NCBI GenBank assembly: GCA_019096065.1
Contig: JAGUCH010000004.1
Span: forward strand, 4,092,001-4,156,000
Direction of reading: 5' to 3'
DNA: 64,000 nt
DNA from: Paracyclopina nana
Lineage: Eukaryota > Arthropoda > Copepoda > Cyclopoida > Cyclopettidae
Each line of letters starts with the position of its first letter. Position 1 is the stretch's first letter. Under the pieces are notes generated by a model, which was given only the letters and a program-made list of their open reading frames with translations, was not told where the DNA came from and did no database searches. A program made the translations under genes and the position numbers. Below, piece by piece: positions 38,294 through 48,743 of this stretch.

Positions 38294-40810
38294 TTTGCAT
38301 GGAGAAGGCTTAGTATATATAATTGCTGCGGTAGCCAGAAGCCGCGCGCACGTAGTGTTTATAGACAGCTGAAGCTGACGATGATCCTTGATATCTAATC
38401 TGGCGAGCAATGCAATGCATTACTGTCTGCAAATGCATTTATCTTTTCTTCTCCTTTTAATTAGGTAATGCTTGTCAATAGGCTGAGCTGTAGAAAAGCT
38501 AGCAGCCCTCTGTTGTTGGTGTAATTCAGTCGTTGGTATATAGCAGCAGTCCCTTTTTGTGGCTCAAGAGTCACGCGAGCTGTTACCATAATTTTGCTGC
38601 TAAAGGACAGGCTGCTTTGTTTAGCACAAAATGTCTGCGCTGCACTGGCGAGCAAGCTTATGTATTGTGAATTCTCATAAGGCCAGAGATTAATTATTCA
38701 TTGCGGACTTTCTGAACTGCACTGAATTTTAAAAGGTTTCTTTTTCATCTCTGCTGGGAGCCAGATGGTATCTTTTTTTTCAAGGCCTAGCTAGGGCAAG
38801 TGCATTAAGTTTGCTTTGAGGGTGTTTTCTTGCTTTCCCCATTTGTCATGCGCCAGCTAGTGTGCGAAAAAAACCTTGCCGTAATGACTATATGTACGAG
38901 TGTCGTTTTGAAAGCGTATTGATTGTCTAACCTAACTAAAGTAAGAAAAGGTGGGAAAGCGTTCCCCTCCTTTTCAAGGCTTTGATCCCTTAGTCCTCAG
39001 AGTGAATAGGAACGGTTTTAAGAGCATGAAAAGACGTGTGTGTCCGCTGCTATCATTGCGCACACGTGGGCATGCTATAGTTTGCCTACACTGTAAGAAG
39101 AGAAGAGCCCAAAGAAAGCTAGTTAGTTTCTTTTGTTGGCCAGATCACGAATATGGTAGTAGCACCATAGTTACTGAGGTTGTTGCTTTTAACATCATTT
39201 TCTGGAGCAGCCCAAATAGCCTGAATAGTCATGATGAACGAATTGCCAGCAGAGAGTGGCCAATCAGCGGCCTTTTCAGCAAAGCTGGACATTAATGCGA
39301 CAGTTCAAGCCCAAAGAGGGAAAAACCTCCTGCGCACACTTTGCAGAAATGAAAAAAGGGGCCGCGGCTCTATAAAGTCTATATATAGTAGCGTAGACTG
39401 CTGCAGTAGAGCTTAGCAATAACACTTGCTTTCACTTCTAATACTGATACTCTCCCAATGGAGCAAGACAATTTCCCCAGACTCCAATATTGCCAAAAAT
39501 GCACCAATTCAAATGTGCCCCACATTTCCTTCCAGCTTTGCTGCAAAATTAGTACGCTTGCAATTTTGGCGAGTTATTGGTCTTTTATTTTTTAGTCAAT
39601 CAATGGACGGACGTACAAAACGTTAATTCCTAATTTTCTTTCAGCAGTTTAGAGTATGCTAAGTATATACTATAGAAGTAGTATCATCCTACGTTATGGT
39701 AGCAATATTGGTGGGTGTTTTTGTCGTAGCGGCGGCGGTGACATAATGAGAATGAGGGGTTTAATAGCCACTTTTTCTTCTTCATCAAAAGTGGAAAAAT
39801 GGAAAGCCAAAGTAGTAGTAGTAGTAGTAAATATTGGTTAGTTGCTGTGCCAGTATATATACGTTGGGATTGTAGCTGTATATAAAGAATGTAGGCCAAA
39901 CGGAGAACCCTTTCTTTTGCTCCACACTCATTTACTCCTCCCCACAAATACTTGCTGGTATATAGAGAGAGAAGCCAGGCAGCTCGGCATATAACACGTA
40001 CGTGGGGGAAAATAAGGCGAAAGTGGCTTCAGGGCCATCTGATCTTGATCTTGGCACGGAGTATCACTGTGAGTGAAAATAAACTTGTCCGGAAACATGC
40101 ACAACTGACTTTTGGAGAGGTATATACCACATTATAATCGTAGTAGAAGTGATGGGAGGATCAAATGTGTCCCTTTTGTAGAGCTGCTTCCTTGGCCTGA
40201 GCGAAATGCATTTTCCCGAGATGTTTGATGATGAAAAATTATCATGGTTAGCTTTTTCCCCTACATATCATCAAATGCTAAAAACGAGATTTTCGCCAAA
40301 ATGCATTCCGCTCACCCAAAAGGACTTTAGTGATTCGAGTAAGTTAGCGTAATTATTTCTGGTGGGGGGTATCAAAAATTTGAAGAGCTGCTGCGGCTTT
40401 TTTTAAACGGATATATCACAAGCTGACATATTGGCAAAAAAGCTGAATACAGTCCCATTGGTGGTAGTAGCAATTTCCATGGTGATGTAGCAGTATATTA
40501 GTATATGGACGTGATTCAAGTGCAAGAATTTAGCTGCAGCGATCGAGGAAAGTTGTGTGTTCATGGTAAATGAGTAGTTGTGGCCGGTCGGGAACTTTAT
40601 CATATCTGGCTTATGCTGCTGAATTACTCAAGTGTACGTAGTAGTAGATGAGCAGAAAGAATCAATGTGATGCTGGAAAAAAGGCCAAGGCAAGGCCAAA
40701 ATCATGGCGTCTGATCTGGCTTATGGTATAGACGAGTTGAGCTGAAGCACCGCGCAGCGCAGCGCACAATTTTGTAGCATTTATCATGTAGTGCCACGCG
40801 TTGTCTGTAG
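38294..40810. other. Intergenic region between adenylyl cyclase and the Ly6 gene
   Basis: AT-rich sequence. It should contain the cyclase promoter near 38.3 kb (a TATATATA lies only about 20 bases before the ATG on the minus strand, too close to serve as its TATA box). An (AGT)n microsatellite lies near 39813-39833. No coding exon was recognised. Confidence 0.4.
39813..39833. repeat. AGT microsatellite
   Basis: A run of AGT trinucleotides (about six to seven units) in intergenic DNA. Confidence 0.8.
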
Positions 40811-42175
40811 TCAGAGTAGATGCCTCCACAAGGCCAGCAGGGACAAGGCCACAAGGCCGAAAACGCTGACAGGAGGAGGAGTCCTGTGGAAGCCCGCGTG
40901 GTTGCAGAGGTCTTTTTGGGAACACCAGCAATAAGAGAGGCCATTTTGGGCCGTGTAGCATCGGTCGGGCACAGCCAGGACGAAACAGCCTCTTCTTAAG
41001 ATGGGATTGCCCAGGTACCTGCAAAATTCCAGAGATTTGACCAAAAATTCGAAATCTGGCCGAGACTGATACAAGTTTTATTTTCGTATTCCCTATTAGT
41101 GAAAATGGAGCAATTGAGTTGTCTTAAAATCTAAGTGATTTCATGCAATTTTGCTGGAGACATATAGTTCCAACTTGTAAGTTTTGGCCCTTTTCTCGAG
41201 GTAAGTATTTACCGTGCGTTTTCCAAGGATGCAGAAAAAATGGCTTAATTGACAGTAATACGCGGATTTTCTGATTTTACCCTGCCAACTCTTTGCATGT
41301 GTAGGCAAAAAAGGGAAATAGCTGAGTCAGGATTGAATGCCAATTTTAGTTCTGAAGTGGTGGTTAAAATCAAGTTGAGGAGAAAGCCCCAGCTGCCTAC
41401 ATACCCTTTTTAATAGATTCTTTCACCAGATAATGCTCACTACTCTATAGATAGAGATTACGTCAAAGCCAGTCATGCCATCTTCTTCAGTTCCAATCAA
41501 AGTAGGTTTTTTGCATTTCAGCTCCTAAAGCCTTCTGAGAATTATTGTTTTATTGGCTCCTTTTACGATCGCCCGAGTACCTTTCTTTCTCAAGAATTAT
41601 ACAGGCAATTTCCACATTTTCCTGCAAGGTTTTTATAAGCTTGTTTTTTCTTGTAAGAGCCGACAAAGTTGGTTCTTTGGTCCGCATTTTTAGGGGATGG
41701 TTCTTATGGATCAAGTTATTTCAGCCATTTTGTTCCGAAAAATGCCGCTTTACCGGATGACTTTTTTTGTAAACAACCAAAGGACAGCTCTGTTTTTCAC
41801 GCGGTTTTAAGAACAGTAGCTAATGGCAACCAGTCCTGGATTTTTCGCGCCAAAAAGCCAAATTGCTTGTAAACAACTCCTTTTTCCCTAGGCTTTTTAC
41901 TAATGTAAAAGACTAGATTTTCACCTGTCTGGCAATGGCGGTACGCCCTCTGGCGGCGGGAATCCGTAGCCATATCCGTATTCTGCTTGCCTCCTGAGCA
42001 TCATCTCCTCTGTATCTATGTATATTTTGACACATCCCGTGTTGAGGCCACACTCCACACTGCGACTCTTGGTGGCCGAGATGTCTGTGTAGCATCTGAG
42101 GCCGAAGGCCCCCCGGCCTTCGAGGCCAAGTGTGACGATGATGAGCAGCAGTAAAGGCCATGGAGAGACGCACAT
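40811..42175 (-). CDS. Ly6/three-finger domain protein, secreted and probably GPI-anchored, two exons
   Basis: Exons 42175-41925 and 41018-40811 join in phase to a 152-residue protein. The start MCVSPWPLLLLIIVTLGLEG is a signal peptide with a Leu/Ile core. The mature part begins near LRCYTDISATKS and shows the Ly6 pattern: VECGLNTGCVKIY, then after a loop RRGC, DRC, YCWCSQKDLCN. The CN ending is diagnostic. A hydrophobic C-terminus (VFGLVALSLLALWRHLL) with a preceding Pro/Thr stretch fits a GPI-anchor signal. In insects such proteins (Quiver/Sleepless, Boudin and others) modulate channels or junctions at the cell surface. The specific role here is unknown. The Tyr/Gly/Pro-rich loop (EYGYGYGFPPPEG) is unusual for the fold. 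Confidence 0.75.
41019..41924 (-). other. Intron of the Ly6 gene
   Basis: The 906-bp intron has donor GTGAAA and acceptor TTTTGCAG. Nothing else was recognised inside. Confidence 0.6.
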
Positions 42176-44490
42176 TCTGCGACATTCATGTCCACTTATT
42201 TGAGTTGGATCCGCGATCTAGCTGTCTATCATTTCACTGCCGTGGGCTGCTATGAGCTCAAGTGCTACGACTACAGCAACGCTCCGGTCATTTGGCCTTT
42301 TTCCCAAGGTGGCCTTCGCTGAAGGCATACTGGAGAATTTCAAAGAAGCCTGGCTTTTGGCATGTTGTTTCACTGCGAACTCTCTGCTTATGGACTCGCC
42401 AAAAAACTAAGGCCAACTGGATATATATGGAGTGACTGACTTTCCCAAGTGGAGAACGGAGCGCTCGTCGTCCTCAAGCGCAGCTCTGGTTCAACAACAT
42501 TGAGCCATCGCGCGAGCAGAGCGGCCTCAAAAGCGAGCTTGCAGCCTCAAAGTGCGCGGCGGCCTCGTGCCAGTCGATCGCGGGGCAGAAACTCCTCCGC
42601 GCGTATAAAGTAAGAGCAAGACTATATTTAGACCGCCATATGCAGCGCACTAATGTCAAAATACCATGTGACCCAGATGGCATGGATGTCGATGCCAGCG
42701 GATTAATCAACAATTAATTAATCACATGTGTTCTACTACTGTGAGCTGTAATAGATCTCTCTAATGAGACAAAAGTCAGTCATGCAAATGACTACTTTGC
42801 CATGCGCAGGCCAACATCATAATGGTCCTTCTCATTTTTTAAGCTAGCTATGTCGCTTGGAGGCGCGTTGATGAGCTCATAGATTATGGGTTATGATACA
42901 GCCATTCTCGCGAGCTCCAAATTTGGCAGAATTGAATAAAATGGCTCAAAGGCGATCGGGCGGTGGCATCTTCTTCTCAGAGATTGCCGCCTTAAAAGTT
43001 TGCCAGAATACACAAGAAAGTTTGAGATGGGGCCCCTTTGAAAAGGAATTTGTGGACTTTATTGTGTACGACAACAACACGCGCATGGTAATGAGAACCT
43101 GGCAGCGGCCTTTGCCAATATTCTGTTTATGCTGTATTAGCTTTCATATTTGGCAATGCGCGCGCGCGGGCATAAAATAATGGAAATAATGCGCTGCTAC
43201 TCCGGATGGAAGCATTTGACTACGAAACAGCAGCTCAGCCAAAATTGCTTGCTTTCAAGCGCTACTATTTGCGCTACTGGGGTGCGTACGTACTAAATAG
43301 CATAAAGTTGCACAACACTTCTCCTGCAAAAGCCCTTTGCAAATTTTTGAGGCTGGGTATAATTTACTTCATGCTTTCTCCACTCTTGCACTGCACTAAG
43401 CTGCTTCTCTTGAGGACAAACAAGGCATTCATTTTTCATGCTGGCCTCTGTTTCAATGCAAAAAAAGATGCCAGGCATTTTTCATGCAATGTGCAAGAAC
43501 CCTGAGACAACCATTCAAATGCTACGAATTGATGACCCTCTTTCCTATACTAGCATATTTTATGTTCTGTGGAGCAATAGTGCAATATATATAGTGCTTA
43601 CACGATGGAGTGTAACAGAAGTTTTGCGTGTGTGTATAATCTCTTTTATTCCTTGTAGAACTTGAAATGTGCTTCTTGGTAGGCAGGGGAAAATATTTCA
43701 GCGAGCGCAGAAAACTGTCACATATATGTAGCAGCCTACGTACGTAGGATATGGCAAAAGAAGAAGAACGTGTGACTTTTCTTCCATATTGTGAGAGCAC
43801 GCGGCACTTTATCTAGCAATTCTCATTCAATGTCACCAACTTCTACTAGTCTGCACACACATCTGATCTTCTCTGATATGCCAAAACTACATCAAACTGT
43901 GCTAAAAAAGCCATATACCAAATGTACATACTATAGTAGGTGTAGGGAAAATGTCTGCAGAAAAACGAGTCCGTTAGCTGGCAGAAAATGAAAGTTTGCT
44001 GAAAAATTGCCCCCGGTAGAACAGCCGTTATGGGACACCAGAGATTTAGGCGCGAACCACGACTGCGCTATAGAATGGTAGGGCTGCCATAATAATTAAT
44101 AAAAACGAGTATTTGCACCGCACGCGCGTGTACTCTTATAGGGCATGGAAGCATGCATAGCTTTCTTTTTTCCAGGCTAAGTCATCCATCCATTCAATTC
44201 TGAGAAGAAGACGCTGGCTCTGTGGGACAGGCAGCTTTCTTCTCCTCTGGCTTGGATATGATGCTCAAAAAAGGATAGCTCATCTGCTGCTGAATTAATT
44301 TTTGGCTTCGCGGATAAAGTTGGATTTTTCCCAAAGCCCCCCGATTTTCCTTTATGGCTCCATTAATGCAAAAGGCCACGGTGGGCACAAACAGAAAGCC
44401 CCTTTTTAGGCATGAAAAATACTTTAGCGTTATGAAAAAGCTTTCTCCTCATTTCTCCAGAGTTTTCCATGATTCCCTATCTTTTTGGTA
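42176..44490. other. Intergenic region upstream of the Ly6 gene
   Basis: No convincing exon. Short ORFs on either strand lack family features. A single AAGCCTGGCTT palindrome near 42346 matches the motif of the array in element 3 but stands alone here. Confidence 0.4.
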
Positions 44491-44494
44491 TTGG

Positions 44495-45077
44495 TGTCTT
44501 AGACCTCGCCGGATGCCCGGTGATCCTCAGGATGAAGATCCGGAAAGGCTAGACCTCTGAATAGCCTGGCTATGAAAACCAAGGCTCAACTGGTCCAGAA
44601 GGCCGTGCTACCGACTGGAACCCTGGTACAAGGAGGATCCACAAGAAGATCAACAGCCTGGCTGCCAATCAGCCTCAAGAGGACAACAAGATCAAAATAT
44701 ATGACCTCTAAATTGTCTAATCAGAGCAATAAACTCCAAAAAGACTAACCTAATAGTATTGTATGACAATAACTAAGACAACTAAAACATATCATATAGG
44801 AGCATTGCTCAACTAACTAAAATACACAAAATACTACATAAAACATGAAATAAAAGGTCCAAGCATTGCTTAGGACAATTACAAGTTACAATTGCATCTT
44901 ACACTAAATAAATGGACTGATTTCAGTCAATAATCACACTCAAAATCAAATCATGATGTTTCTTATTCAAATTCTTCAAGTACACTGGCAACTCTTACAA
45001 AAAGGATAATGGCTGCCGCTGAGGCGCGTCGCTGAGGGAAGCCGGGGAGAGCGCGAGTAGGAGGCGCGCCCACAACA
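44495..45077 (-). repeat. 3' LTR of element 3
   Basis: The second copy. Palindromes at 44561-44573, 44654-44664, 44800-44810 and 44861-44871. The purine run AAGGGGGGA (sense strand) a few bases before it is the likely polypurine tract. Confidence 0.93.
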
Positions 45078-45119
45078 AAGTCCCCCCTTGGAGACACACA
45101 AGGCCACCAATAAAGGCCT

Positions 45120-48100
45120 CTAAGGCCAGTGGCCGGCCACGACGAGTGCGTGGTTCTCCAAGACAAGCCTGGCTTCCTCGCCGCCTTCCTGGCTCACTCG
45201 CTCCACGTAGTTGGTCACACGAAGGTCGACACGGCCTTCGTCGCCCATGACTGGCTCGACTCGGAAGCCCTCGTGACGCAGCAGACCCCGAAGGTTGAGC
45301 ATGCTGCCGATTGTCGCCTCCTCAACTTGCACCACCCATGGCTTGGTGAAAGGTGCCAGGTGATGCTTGATGCCGTGGCCTAGCTCAAAGCATTTGCCGC
45401 ATCGATGGAGGACCCGGGTGCAGGTGAAGATGGTATGACCATCTTCACCGCAGAGTGGCAACGAGCACTTCAGCTTCTCCGAGCAATCACCCCTAAGGTG
45501 GTCAAAGCTGCCACACCTACCGCAGTAGTGAGGAGTGGTGCGGCCCAAGGTGGCCCGGTACAAGGCCATCAGCACGTGGCTCCAGTTGGCGCGGTGGGGA
45601 GGCTTCTTGGTGATGCCGACGAAGGCTCTAGCAAGGCTAGGCTCAATGCTGTGGAAATCCAGCTTGTAGCCTCTTCCTAGCTTCCAAAAATCGCGAGTTT
45701 CTTGGATGGAATTGATCCCGCGACTCTCGTTCGGCCTCAACATCATCCACTCGGCCTCGATCCCATCTTCAGTCTGCAGGCCACCCATCCATTCAACCTT
45801 GTTGAAAGGCCTGAGGTTGACCTCGTCCCTGGGCAGCTTCCCAGGTCCAGGCCTGCCCCTGATGCGGTCGGACAAAAAATGCGCGTGGCGCAGCACGTCG
45901 GTCTTGGGGTCATAACCGTGGCGTGCCAGCCCCGCAGAGGCTATCTTCAATGGCATGGCCAGGCTGAGGATCGTCTGCAGCCTCAGGTACTCCCACATGT
46001 CCTGGGTGTATTCCTCGGTGGGCACGCTGAAATCGACTCGCTCCTTATGAAAATGGAAGGTCGACTGCAACCGGGGGTCCATTGGAGGCGTGGGTGAGGA
46101 CTTCCCATTCTGGTGCACAATTGGCACCCTGGGTGCGCCCATCCTCGCTGACAAATACGTCAGATTGGACGAAATATTGCACGCCCAAGTGCCTTCTTGA
46201 GGGTATGCGACGAGGCCGTAGTTGTTGGTGTCGCATCGGCCGTTGACGTCCATGTTGAGGTATCTGAACCTCCGCTCATCCTGGATGTTGAACCCGTTGA
46301 CTCGAATCTTCGGGTTCTTGAGGGCGTCAAGGATCCGGCCAGGGATGCGTGGACCCAGATATTCGCGATCCTTGCCTCCGTAGCGACTCTGGATCAGCAG
46401 AATGGGTGCTCCAACAACTCCAAACGTCATGGACGTGAAGCAACCTTCGCGGGGCTTGCGGTCAGAAATGAGGCCGGCCTTTTGTAGAGCCTCCACGGTC
46501 CAACTTTGGACATGGCAAGACATGTAGCCTTTGTCTTCAGCCTTGCTGAAGAAGCCGCATTGATCCAGCTTGGACTGCACCGTGGCCCAGCCATCCTCGT
46601 CGTCCAAGACAATGAAGTCCTCAGCGGAGGCCGGTCGACTGAGCAGATCCAAGGGGCCTGGCCCGAGCTCGCAATCCTCAAGGGCTTGATGCAGAGGATA
46701 ATAGTCATAGCAATCCTGGCCGTCCATTCGCATCTGCCGATCTTCGTGCACAATGTGCTTGAGCTGATCAAAGCAGTACTCTTCTGTACAAGCTTCATGG
46801 ATCCTGGATCCCTCAAGCATGGCTTGGGCGGCCCGGCAGGGTGGGTCGGCTGACGGCTTGCCAGTGGCTGCGGCGGGGCGGATCAGGGGTGTGCCCGGTG
46901 CGGGCTCTTGCATCTCGAGGCCAAGTTGAGGCAGGTCGGCATAAGGGTCGTCCTGGACGTCGTCGTCTTGTCCCAGGTGGACGCACCTGGTCCAATATTC
47001 GACCATGCAAGCCGGCAGTTGCCCTCTCCTGGAGATGGCGCTGCCGTAGGAGGCCAAAACCGCGGCGACTCCGAGGTCGGTCTCGTCCTCGGCCAGAGCA
47101 GTGAGACGAGCTCCGTACAGCCTCCTGGCCAGCTCCTTCCTCTTCTGGAACAGCTGAAAGGCCTGGCCTCTAGCCTCGGGCGACAATCCGGTGGGGTTGA
47201 TCGGGTTCTTGCGGGGGTGAACCAGGTAGCACCCATCTCGATAAAGCTCGTAAGCGTCGTACAGCTTGGGGTGGAGAAGCTGCATCACCTTCACCGGTCT
47301 GAAACCCTTCATGAGCATGCTCAGCCTGATCACGTCCATCTTCTCGGCAACTGCGCAGGCATTAGCGCGTTCGGCATTGGAGCGGCCATCCTCTTCATGC
47401 TTGGGCCCGTAATCAAGGGAGCTCCCCAAGAACGATGTCTTCGGATCGCAGTAATGAAGCATCATAGTGGGCACCGCCATGACTCCCAAAATTTGGTCTT
47501 CGAAGAGAGCCTTGTCGCATCCGTGCAAGGCCTTGAGGTCATTGATGGCGAGGTCGACCACAACTTGCCGTTCGCGGTAAAAGGATCGAGGTGGCCCTGA
47601 AATGAACAATCCCAGCCTATTATATGTCTCATAAGAGCCGCCGTCGGCCTCTCTCAAAGTATGTCTAATCCCCGATTCCCCAGAGGGCTGGCGTGGACTC
47701 CTGGGCGGGGCAGAAGCTTCATCAGATGGCCAGCCTGGCGGGGTCACGAGGCTTGGCTCTTCAGGCTCCCGTTGTTGACCGGGATCGTCAGGTGATCGTG
47801 GGATGGGCGACAGAGAAATGTCCTGAAGCCCTGGGGCCTCATGAGGCTCTCCCGAGGCGATTGAGAGAGTGGGCGTAACTGCCCGTGGAGATGACTCCAT
47901 TCTTCTCCTCTGCCTAGCGGGGGAGAGTCCGGTGGCCTCGGTGGGTCTGGCTCTGGCCCGATCCTCAAGAATTTGCTCCCTGGCGGCGTCGAAGTCAAAG
48001 CGAGGTAGATCGGGGGCACTGGGCCCCACGAGGGACTCGTCCAGCAGAGCGAGGTCGTCTGGGTTGATCTCCAGCCCTTCCCACTCCATATCTTCCTTGC

Positions 48101-48743
48101 GCGCTCCGGCATGGCCGGGTTGCGTACTATCTAACTCAGGAGAGGCCACGCCCCCCCTATCACTACCGCTACTCATATTCCTAATACCTGTAGATACGGC
48201 CTGGCCGCGTAGGATGCTTTCATCCTCGTTTGAAGCTCCTGCTTCGACCTCGGCTCCGAGGAGACCCATAGGTGGGACCTCCTGCTCTTGGTTGGCAGAT
48301 TCCATCGGATTAAAGTTGAAAAACTCGAGAAAAATTATTTTGCGTCCTTCACGGGGAAAGTCAGCGTGCACAATGAAAGAGCTTGCTGAGCGGAAATGGT
48401 CGGCTGCAGTCAGCCGGTTCTCAGTTTTGCTTCGTGACGGACCTTCCATGCGCGCGCGCAGCCAACAGCTGCTTCCGCTGATTTCGCGGAAAAATTGAAC
48501 CGAAAAATATTGAAAACAGCGCAGCAAGGCTTGATTGCGCTGTCTGCTTTGATTTGTTGTCGTGCGCATTGTTGCTGCAGCTGATGCTGCGACGTCAATT
48601 TTTATGCTAAAAACTAAAAGAGCCTGGCTCTCAAAACTAATAAGGTGACACATAAAAGGAGCATGGCTCAAATTGGTGGTTCTATCATTAAAATCTTCTC
48701 TGACTAGATTGTGTGTTGGAGCCTGGCTCATAAAAGAGATCAT
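45120..48743 (-). CDS. Second ORF of element 3: large Gag-like zinc-knuckle protein of unknown function
   Basis: A 1207-codon ORF, or shorter if a later ATG is used. The first 150 or so codons look weakly protein-like and the ATG at about residue 148 (MESANQEQEVPPMG) is an alternative start. Residues about 150-400 are acidic and Pro/Ser-rich. A globular section (about 410-650) holds CDPKTSFLGS, KMDVIRLSMLMKG and KLYDAYELYRDG, which resemble the accessory ORF of element 1. A second globular section follows. Near residue 1074 come CGRCGSFDHLRGDC (CX2CX4HX4C), a CX4CX4HX4C variant and CGKCFELGHGIKHH. These are retroviral nucleocapsid-type knuckles, so RNA or DNA binding is likely. No signal peptide or membrane helix is visible, so this is not Env. 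I do not recognise the family. Confidence 0.75.
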   Translation of the reverse strand: MISFMSQAPTHNLVREDFNDRTTNLSHAPFMCHLISFESQALLVFSIKIDVAASAAATMRTTTNQSRQRNQALLRCFQYFSVQFFREISGSSCWLRARMEGPSRSKTENRLTAADHFRSASSFIVHADFPREGRKIIFLEFFNFNPMESANQEQEVPPMGLLGAEVEAGASNEDESILRGQAVSTGIRNMSSGSDRGGVASPELDSTQPGHAGARKEDMEWEGLEINPDDLALLDESLVGPSAPDLPRFDFDAAREQILEDRARARPTEATGLSPARQRRRMESSPRAVTPTLSIASGEPHEAPGLQDISLSPIPRSPDDPGQQREPEEPSLVTPPGWPSDEASAPPRSPRQPSGESGIRHTLREADGGSYETYNRLGLFISGPPRSFYRERQVVVDLAINDLKALHGCDKALFEDQILGVMAVPTMMLHYCDPKTSFLGSSLDYGPKHEEDGRSNAERANACAVAEKMDVIRLSMLMKGFRPVKVMQLLHPKLYDAYELYRDGCYLVHPRKNPINPTGLSPEARGQAFQLFQKRKELARRLYGARLTALAEDETDLGVAAVLASYGSAISRRGQLPACMVEYWTRCVHLGQDDDVQDDPYADLPQLGLEMQEPAPGTPLIRPAAATGKPSADPPCRAAQAMLEGSRIHEACTEEYCFDQLKHIVHEDRQMRMDGQDCYDYYPLHQALEDCELGPGPLDLLSRPASAEDFIVLDDEDGWATVQSKLDQCGFFSKAEDKGYMSCHVQSWTVEALQKAGLISDRKPREGCFTSMTFGVVGAPILLIQSRYGGKDREYLGPRIPGRILDALKNPKIRVNGFNIQDERRFRYLNMDVNGRCDTNNYGLVAYPQEGTWACNISSNLTYLSARMGAPRVPIVHQNGKSSPTPPMDPRLQSTFHFHKERVDFSVPTEEYTQDMWEYLRLQTILSLAMPLKIASAGLARHGYDPKTDVLRHAHFLSDRIRGRPGPGKLPRDEVNLRPFNKVEWMGGLQTEDGIEAEWMMLRPNESRGINSIQETRDFWKLGRGYKLDFHSIEPSLARAFVGITKKPPHRANWSHVLMALYRATLGRTTPHYCGRCGSFDHLRGDCSEKLKCSLPLCGEDGHTIFTCTRVLHRCGKCFELGHGIKHHLAPFTKPWVVQVEEATIGSMLNLRGLLRHEGFRVEPVMGDEGRVDLRVTNYVERVSQEGGEEARLVLENHALVVAGHWP
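48740..48743 (-). promoter_or_regulatory. ATGA stop/start overlap between gag-pol and the second ORF of element 3
   Basis: The gag-pol TGA (48742-48740) shares two bases with the first ATG of the downstream ORF (48743-48741). Such overlaps support termination-reinitiation in some viruses and non-LTR elements. Its use here is inferred. Palindromes with GAGCCAGGCTC-type sequence lie just downstream at 48719-48729 and 48659-48669. Confidence 0.5.

Noticed and set aside
45402-48498. Several long plus-strand ORFs opposite the second ORF of element 3
   Set aside because: They are antisense shadows of a GC-richer coding frame with no recognisable domains of their own.
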